NCBI RefSeq assembly: GCF_018070045.1
Contig: NZ_JAGPYK010000004.1
Span: forward strand, 62,001 to 126,000
Source of the DNA: Micromonospora sp. U21
GTDB lineage: Bacteria; Actinomycetota; Actinomycetes; Mycobacteriales; Micromonosporaceae
Direction: 5' to 3'
Length of the DNA: 64,000 nucleotides
Below, in pieces: positions 58,918 through 64,000 of this stretch (the first letter of the stretch is position 1; the number at the start of each line of letters is the position of its first letter). The notes beneath the pieces are model-generated. The model searched no databases and was not told the origin of the DNA. It worked only from the letters and a program-made list of their open reading frames with translations. Position numbers and translations under genes: made by a program.

Positions 58918-60324
58918 ATGTCACCTCCTCCGGCGGCCACCGCCGCCCCGTCCGTCCGACGCCGCATGCTGGCGTCCGTCCTGCTCGTCGCCACCACCAC
59001 CGCCCTGGCCGGGATCACCGTGACCGCGCAGGCCGCCGTGCCGCCCCCCGCCCCCGGTTGGAGCACCGTCTGGAGCGACGACTTCACCGGCGCCGCCGGC
59101 ACCCGGCCGTCGGCCGCGAACTGGATCATCGACACCGGCCACAACTACCCCGGTGGCCCGGCCAACTGGGGCACCGGGGAGATCCAGAACTACACCGCCA
59201 GCACCGCCAACGTCAGCCACGACGGCGGTGGCAACCTGCGGATCACGCCGCTGCGCGACGGCGGGGGCGGCTGGACCTCCGCCCGGATCGAGACCGTGCG
59301 CAGCGACTTCAAGGCCCCGACCGGCGGTGTGCTGGCCATCGAGGGCCGGATCCAGATGCCGAACGTCACCGGCGCCGCGGCAGCCGGCTACTGGCCGGCG
59401 TTCTGGGCGCTCGGCGCGCCCTACCGGGGCAACTACCAGAACTGGCCGGGCATCGGCGAGTTCGACGTGATGGAGAACGTCAACGGCATCAACTCGGTCT
59501 GGGGAGTGCTGCACTGCGGCGTCGCCCCGGGCGGGCCGTGCGACGAGTTCAACGGCATCGGAGCGTCCCGCGCCTGCCCGGGCGCGAGCTGCCAGTCCGC
59601 GTTCCACACCTACCGGTTCGAGTGGGACGCCTCCGTCAGCCCGCAGCAACTGCGCTGGTACGTCGACGGGCAGCTCTACCACACCGTCACCCAGAGCCGG
59701 GTCGGCGAACCGGCCTGGTCGCAGATGACCTCGCACGCCGGCTACTTCCTGCTGCTCAACGTGGCGATGGGCGGGGCGTTCCCGAACGGGGTGGCCGGCA
59801 GTGGCACGCCGACCGCGGCGACCGTTCCCGGTCGGCCGATGCTGGTCGACTACGTGGCGGTGTACCGCCGCGGCGGCGGGACCACCCCGCCGCCCACCAC
59901 CCCGCCGCCCGGCGGCACGAGGGACGCGTACGGGCAGATCCAGGCCGAGTCGTTCAACGGGCAGAACGGGGTGCTCGTAGAGGCGTGCGCCGAGGGCGGA
60001 CAGAACATCGCCGCGCTGCGCAACGGCGACTGGGCGCGCTACGACAACGTCGAGTTCGGCTCCGCCGGGCCCCGGGACTTCGTGGCCCGGGTGGCCTCCG
60101 GTGCCGGGGGCGGGGCGAGTGGGCTGGTCGAGGTGCGGCTGGACAGTCCGACCGCCGCGCCGATCGGCAGCTTCGCGATCGGCAACACCGGTGGCTGGCA
60201 GAGCTGGCGCTCGGTGCCCGGCAACGTCAGCGGGGTGACCGGCCGGCACGCCGTCTATCTCACCTTCACCAGCGGGCAGCCGAACGACTTCGTCAATGTC
60301 AACTGGTTCACCTTCCGCCGCTGA
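58918..60324 (+). CDS. Secreted GH16 beta-glucanase with C-terminal CBM6-like domain
   Basis: A 468-residue exported enzyme. The signal peptide has a twin-Arg-like start (VRRRMLASVLLVATTTALAG). The GH16 domain (about 45-315) holds nucleophile Glu181 and acid/base Glu186 in GEFDVMEN, the pattern of beta-1,3-glucanases. A Pro/Thr linker leads to a carbohydrate-binding domain (about 335-468) with IQAESFNGQNGVLVE and GDWARYDNVEFG, as in CBM6. It degrades fungal or plant beta-glucan outside the cell. ATG 58918 has better spacing to AGAGAGG than 58912. Confidence 0.88.
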   Translation: MSPPPAATAAPSVRRRMLASVLLVATTTALAGITVTAQAAVPPPAPGWSTVWSDDFTGAAGTRPSAANWIIDTGHNYPGGPANWGTGEIQNYTASTANVSHDGGGNLRITPLRDGGGGWTSARIETVRSDFKAPTGGVLAIEGRIQMPNVTGAAAAGYWPAFWALGAPYRGNYQNWPGIGEFDVMENVNGINSVWGVLHCGVAPGGPCDEFNGIGASRACPGASCQSAFHTYRFEWDASVSPQQLRWYVDGQLYHTVTQSRVGEPAWSQMTSHAGYFLLLNVAMGGAFPNGVAGSGTPTAATVPGRPMLVDYVAVYRRGGGTTPPPTTPPPGGTRDAYGQIQAESFNGQNGVLVEACAEGGQNIAALRNGDWARYDNVEFGSAGPRDFVARVASGAGGGASGLVEVRLDSPTAAPIGSFAIGNTGGWQSWRSVPGNVSGVTGRHAVYLTFTSGQPNDFVNVNWFTFRR

Positions 60325-60330
60325 GACGAA

Positions 60331-60382
60331 AGGAAGGGCCCCCTGTTAACGCCTGCGGTAGAGCAGGGGGCCCTTCTTAACA
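60331..60382. repeat. Intergenic hairpin repeat, copy 2
   Basis: AAGGGCCCCCTG (60334-60345) pairs perfectly with CAGGGGGCCCTT (60364-60375), loop of 18, flanked by GTTAACGCCTGC and TTCTTAAC as in the copy at 12587-12666. It begins 6 bases after the GH16 stop, so it likely terminates that transcript. Confidence 0.82.
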
Positions 60383-60400
60383 CTTCACGCCCTCTGGACA

Positions 60401-60475
60401 GAAACAGTTAACTATCTTAATAATAAGCGGCAACGTTGACGTCCATGGATGCCCCAACCGGGCGCGGAGGGTCGC
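60401..60475 (+). promoter_or_regulatory. AT-rich promoter region of the chitinase gene
   Basis: Positions 60401-60427 (containing GTTAACTATCTTAATAATAA) are strikingly AT-rich for this genome and hold several -10-like hexamers. A GCGGAGGG ribosome site lies 6-13 bases before ATG 60476. Confidence 0.5.
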
Positions 60476-61848
60476 ATGAAACCTGCCAGATCCCTTGTCC
60501 TGTCCCTGGTCACCGCGCTCGCCGCGACGCTCGGTGCGGCCTGGGTGGCACTGCCCGCGTTCGCCGCCGGGCCCACCGCCAGCTTCGTCAAGACCGCCGA
60601 CTGGGGCTCCGGCTGGGAGGGGAAGTACACCATCACCAACGGCGGCGGATCGACCATCAACGGCTGGAGTCTCGCCTTCGACCTGCCGGTCGGCACCACC
60701 CTCGGCAGCTACTGGGACGCCCTGCTCAGCTCCGCCGGTCAGCGGCACACCTTCACCAACCGGTCCTGGAACGGCAGCATCGCTCCCGGCGCCTCGGTCA
60801 CCTTCGCTTCCTGGCCAGCGGCTCCGGCTCGCCGACGGGCTGCCAGCTCAACGGCGCGCCCTGCGGCGGCGGCACCCCGCCCACCACACCGCCGCCCACC
60901 ACACCGCCCCCGACCACGCCGCCCCCGACGAACCCACCACCCACCGGCGGCCTACCCAAGCACCTGCTCACCGGCTACTGGCACAACTTCGACAACCCGG
61001 CGGTCGAACTGCGGCTGCGCGACGTCCCCACCGAGTACGACCTGGTCGCGGTCGCCTTCGCCGAGGCCACCGCGACGCCGGGGGCGCTCACCTTCGGCGT
61101 CGACCCTGGGCTCGCCGCGGCGCTCGGCGGCTACACCGACGCGGACTTCACCGCCGATGTGCGCACCCTGCACTCCCGGGGCAAGCGGGTGATCCTCTCG
61201 GTCGGCGGTGAGACCGGCCGGGTCACCGTCAACGACGCCGCCTCGGCCGCCGCGTTCGCCGACACGGCCGCCGCGCTGATCGCCCGCTACGGCTTCGACG
61301 GCATCGACATCGACCTGGAGAACGGGCTCAACCCGACCTACATGGCGCAGGCGCTGCGCGCGCTCCGGGCCCGGGTCGGCGCCGGCCTGATCATCGCGAT
61401 GGCACCGCAGACCATCGACATGCAGTCCCCGGCCGGCGGCTACTTCAGGCTGGCTCTGGACATCAAGGACATCCTCACGGTGGTCAACACCCAGTACTAC
61501 AACTCCGGGGCGATGCTCGGCTGCGACCAGAACGCCGCGTACGCCCAGGGCACGGTGAACTTCATCGTCGCGCTGGCCTGTATCCAACTGGAGGCTGGGC
61601 TCCGCCCCGACCAGGTCGGTCTCGGCCTGCCCGCAGGTCCCGGCGCGGCCGGCGGCGGCATCGTCGCGCCCAGCGTGGTCAACGCAGCGCTGGACTGCCT
61701 GGCCCGGGGTACCAACTGCGGCAGCTTCCGGCCGCCGCGCACCTACCCCGGCATCCGTGGCGCGATGACCTGGTCGGTGAACTGGGATGTCAGCAACGGC
61801 AACGGTTTCGCCCGCACGGTCGGCCCGCACCTGGACACCCTGCCCTGA
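60476..61848 (+). pseudogene. Chitinase (CBM2 + GH18) interrupted by one missing base
   Basis: Translation from ATG 60476 gives a signal peptide and a CBM2 domain (ASFVKTADWGSGWEGKYTIT; SWNGSIAPGASVTF), then goes out of frame near 60806. The continuation FLASGSGSPTGCQLNGAPC, a Thr/Pro linker and a full GH18 domain are in another frame, to TGA 61848. The GH18 motif FDGIDIDLE holds the catalytic acid, and MTWSVNWDVSNG closes the barrel. CBM2 domains normally read VTFGFLASG here, so a single G is missing (ACCTTCGCTTC for ACCTTCGGCTTC). With that base restored it is an intact chitinase of about 457 residues. Mutation or sequence error cannot be separated here. Confidence 0.85.
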
Positions 61849-61887
61849 CCCGCCCCGACGCCCGCACGGGGCGTCCGTACCAACCGC

Positions 61888-61917
61888 CCGCGCGGCCGGC
61901 GTCGCTCGGCCGCGCGG
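61888..61917. terminator. 11-bp bidirectional terminator hairpin
   Basis: CCGCGCGGCCG (61888-61898) pairs perfectly with CGGCCGCGCGG (61907-61917), loop of 8, between the convergent chitinase and DedA genes. Confidence 0.7.
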
Positions 61918-61944
61918 CTGGGACCGGCTGAGCGGGGTCACGGA

Positions 61945-62616
61945 TCAGCGACCGGCGGTCACCGACCGCCGGTCGTCGCGCGCCCGGCGTCGGCGGACCT
62001 TGCGGATCACCCAGCTGACCACCATGACGACGAAGATCGCGACGATCCCGTAGTTGAACCAGTCGCTGTACCGCTCGACGTCCTGCCAGCGGCTGCCGAG
62101 CGCGTAGCCGGCGCCGACGATGAGGGTGTTCCACACCCCACTGCCGATCGTGGTGAGCAGGATGAACTCACCGAGAGGCATCCGGTTCGCCCCGGCCGGG
62201 ACGGAGACCAGGCTGCGAACCACGGGCACGACCCGGCCGATCAGCACCGCCCATCGGCCGTGCCGCTCGAACCAGCGGTCGGCCTTCTCCAGGTCGTCCC
62301 GGTCCACCAGCGGGATGCGGTCCAGCCAGCGCTTGAGCCGCTCCTCGCCCAGCGCCGCGCCGAGCCAGTAGAGCGCCAGCGCGCCGACCAGCGAGCCGAC
62401 CGTCGCGGCCACCACCACGAGCACCACGTTGAACCGGCCCTCGCTGGCGAGGTAGCCGGCCAGCGCCAGCACGATCTCGCTGGGGATGGGCGGGACGATG
62501 CTCTCCAGCGCCACCAGCAGCGCCACGCCGACCGGCCCCATGCTGTCGATCACGGTGGCCACCCAACCGGTCAACCCGGTGAACTTGGACGGGTCGACGT
62601 TCTGGGCGAGCGCCAT
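61945..62616 (-). CDS. DedA-family membrane protein
   Basis: A 223-residue polytopic protein. LESIVPPIPSEIVLALAGYLAS is the DedA signature with its acidic and Pro residues, and ERHGRWAVLIGRVVPVVRSLVSVPAG is the second conserved block with essential-type Arg residues. DedA proteins are implicated in phospholipid or undecaprenyl-phosphate flipping. An Arg-rich cytoplasmic tail ends the protein. GGAAGGAC precedes the ATG. Confidence 0.88.
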   Translation of the reverse strand: MALAQNVDPSKFTGLTGWVATVIDSMGPVGVALLVALESIVPPIPSEIVLALAGYLASEGRFNVVLVVVAATVGSLVGALALYWLGAALGEERLKRWLDRIPLVDRDDLEKADRWFERHGRWAVLIGRVVPVVRSLVSVPAGANRMPLGEFILLTTIGSGVWNTLIVGAGYALGSRWQDVERYSDWFNYGIVAIFVVMVVSWVIRKVRRRRARDDRRSVTAGR

Positions 62617-62713
62617 GGTCGTCCTTCCGGGTCGGCAGCCGGGGATCAGATGGTCATACCCGATGGGCGCTTCGCCACACCCGCCCGTGAGCCGGGCCAC
62701 GTTGCGGTGCCGG

Positions 62714-63328
62714 TCAGTGCTCCGGGTGCAGCGCGGTGTCGGCCGGCCCCTGCCGCCAGCCGGTGAACACCACGGTGAGGCCGGCGCGGACCGGCGCGCA
62801 GCAGAACGGCCCGGCCGTGGCCTCGGCCGCCGGGTCCAGCGGGGCGAGCCGGACCAGTCGCCACGGTTCGTCGTCCACGCGGGCCCGGACGGTCAGCGCG
62901 TCGCCGGCCCGGCTGACCCGGACGGTCACCTGCCGGCCCGACCACTCCGGAACCGGAGCCACCGACCAGTCGGAGAACTCCCGGGTCACCACCGCGCCGA
63001 GCTGTAGTTCGCCGTCGCTCACCTCGACGCCGGCTTTGATCCAGTTCCGCTCGTCCACCCGGACCAGCGCACCGGCCTGGTCGAACTGCCCGGTGAGGTC
63101 GAGCCGGAAGCTCACCTCCATGGCGCTGCCGACCGGCAACGGTGCCAGCAGGGCGGGGCCGTTGTCGTGCACGAACCCGTAGCTGGTCCGTCGCCAGAGA
63201 TCGCTCTCCGCCGCCGGTTCGACGATCAGCTCGCCGGTCGGGCTCTCCTCGGCGCGGACCGGCGGATACAGCCAGCCGCCCCGGGCCCAGTCCAACGGTT
63301 CACTCGGCGGTACGAGGTCGATCTCCAT
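62714..63328 (-). CDS. DUF1349 family protein
   Basis: A 204-residue soluble beta-rich protein. DLWRRTSYGFVHDNGPALL, QFDQAGALVRVDERNWIKAG and GPFCCAPVRAGLTVVF match the concanavalin-like DUF1349 fold (yeast Regulation-of-enolase-1-like). The function is unknown. TACCGT lies 7 bases before the ATG on the minus strand (63336-63341), fitting a leaderless transcript. Confidence 0.8.
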   Translation of the reverse strand: MEIDLVPPSEPLDWARGGWLYPPVRAEESPTGELIVEPAAESDLWRRTSYGFVHDNGPALLAPLPVGSAMEVSFRLDLTGQFDQAGALVRVDERNWIKAGVEVSDGELQLGAVVTREFSDWSVAPVPEWSGRQVTVRVSRAGDALTVRARVDDEPWRLVRLAPLDPAAEATAGPFCCAPVRAGLTVVFTGWRQGPADTALHPEH

Positions 63329-63422
63329 GACCGGCACGGTACCGGCCGGAAAGCGACCGGCCGGGCTCGGCCGCCCGTCGGCCGGGTTTGCCGCGGTGAT
63401 CGAACGGAGAAGTTCATCCGGC

Positions 63423-64000
63423 ATGGGTGACCGTTGGTATTCCGAAGACGTCGTCTACTGCCTCGACATCGACACGTACGCCGACTCCGACGGCGACGGG
63501 GTCGGTGACATCCGTGGGCTGATCGGCCGGCTGGACTACCTGGCCCGGCTGGGCGTGACGTGCCTGTGGCTGCACCCGATCCACCCGTCGCCCAACCGCG
63601 ACGACGGCTACGACGCCACCGACTTCTACAACGTGGACCCGCGCTTCGGCACCCTCGGCGACTTCGCCGAACTGCTGCACCAGGCGCAGAACCGGGGCAT
63701 CCACGTGATCATCGATCTGGTGGTCAACCACACCTCCGACCAGCACCCCTGGTTCCAGTCCGCCCGCTCCTCGCCGGACTCGCCGTACCGCGACTGGTTC
63801 GTCTGGTCCGACACTGAGCCGGACGACCGGCACCAGGGCATGGTCTTTCCCGGCGAGCAGGACGAGACCTGGAGCTACGACCGCACCGCCAAGGCGTGGT
63901 TCTACCACCGGTTCTACAAGTTCCAGCCGGATCTCAACTTCGCCAACCCGGAGGTCCGGGCGGAGATCAAGAAGATCATGTCGTTCTGGCTCCAGCTCGG
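63423..64000 (+). CDS. GH13 alpha-amylase-family enzyme, trehalose-synthase-like (partial)
   Basis: The first 192 residues run off the right edge. DSDGDGVGDIRGLIGRLDYLARLG, a variant of the GH13 start, IHPSPNRDDGYDATDFYNVDP and VIIDLVVNHTSDQHPWFQ (conserved region I) are present. The catalytic Asp/Glu lie beyond the window. It resembles maltose alpha-D-glucosyltransferase (TreS) but the usual EVxVRSF segment is YCLDIDTYAD, so an alpha-glucosidase or another GH13 activity is possible. GGAGA lies upstream at 63406. Confidence 0.8.
   Translation, partial: MGDRWYSEDVVYCLDIDTYADSDGDGVGDIRGLIGRLDYLARLGVTCLWLHPIHPSPNRDDGYDATDFYNVDPRFGTLGDFAELLHQAQNRGIHVIIDLVVNHTSDQHPWFQSARSSPDSPYRDWFVWSDTEPDDRHQGMVFPGEQDETWSYDRTAKAWFYHRFYKFQPDLNFANPEVRAEIKKIMSFWLQL

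Noticed and set aside
1..64000. Prophage, insertion sequence, integrase or secondary-metabolite synthase genes
   Set aside because: No transposase, integrase, phage structural, PKS or NRPS motif was found in any plausible frame.

Overview
The window is very GC-rich chromosomal DNA from a high-GC actinomycete, most likely the Micromonosporaceae (Micromonospora-like). The evidence is a WhiB1/WblE-type iron-sulfur protein, a nickel superoxide dismutase with its SodX protease, an actinobacterial Kgd-type 2-oxoglutarate enzyme, GTG starts, GTGA/ATGA gene overlaps, and many apparently leaderless promoters (TANNNT or CANNNT 6-7 bases before the start codon). I see no tRNA, rRNA, CRISPR array, insertion sequence or prophage. 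Genus-level assignment is inference.

Layout. 0-7 kb: a PdtaS-type sensor kinase, a GT-C membrane glycosyltransferase, and a sulfate-assimilation operon (sirA, small CysX-like protein, cysH, sirohydrochlorin chelatase) preceded by a 28-residue leader peptide and a hairpin. 7-12.6 kb: whiB1, a diacylglycerol-kinase-family enzyme, a small membrane protein, an RsbW-like ATPase, a GNAT acetyltransferase, sodN/sodX and malic enzyme. 12.7-24.5 kb: quinone-reductase-like enzyme, two tandem lipoprotein hydrolases, pta-ackA, kgd and small membrane proteins. 24.5-29 kb: an ABC exporter, a thioesterase-like protein and an olsB-olsA pair for ornithine lipids. 29-36.6 kb: a DUF4097-PadR operon, a PhoP/PhoR-like two-component system followed by an HtrA protease, a BON protein and a GT4 glycosyltransferase.

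36.6-46.8 kb: membrane Ser/Thr kinase, patatin phospholipase with an acyltransferase, cutA, a 1175-residue polytopic protein, fatty acid desaturase, pterin dehydratase and an FHA protein. 47-50 kb: rocD and a dimethylargininase-family gene. 50-57.5 kb: Nei-type glycosylase, a remnant resembling an aminoglycoside phosphotransferase, an N-acylglucosamine-epimerase-family isomerase with a PfkB kinase, a LacI regulator, a CoA-disulfide-reductase-like flavoprotein and a GCS2 ligase. 57.7-64 kb: DUF6412 and YidC proteins, a secreted GH16 enzyme, a chitinase gene broken by one missing base, DedA, DUF1349 and the start of a GH13 enzyme.

How parts work together. The sulfur operon holds two reductases plus the enzyme that completes siroheme for SirA. 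Three or four heptamers in 11-base phase, close to the Mycobacterium PhoP site, lie before both the PhoP-like regulator and htrA, suggesting one envelope-stress circuit. LacI-like operators overlap the promoters of the sugar operon and the GH16 gene. A perfect palindrome lies between -35 and -10 of the PadR operon. Several large intergenic palindromes fall into related families and sit mostly at gene ends.
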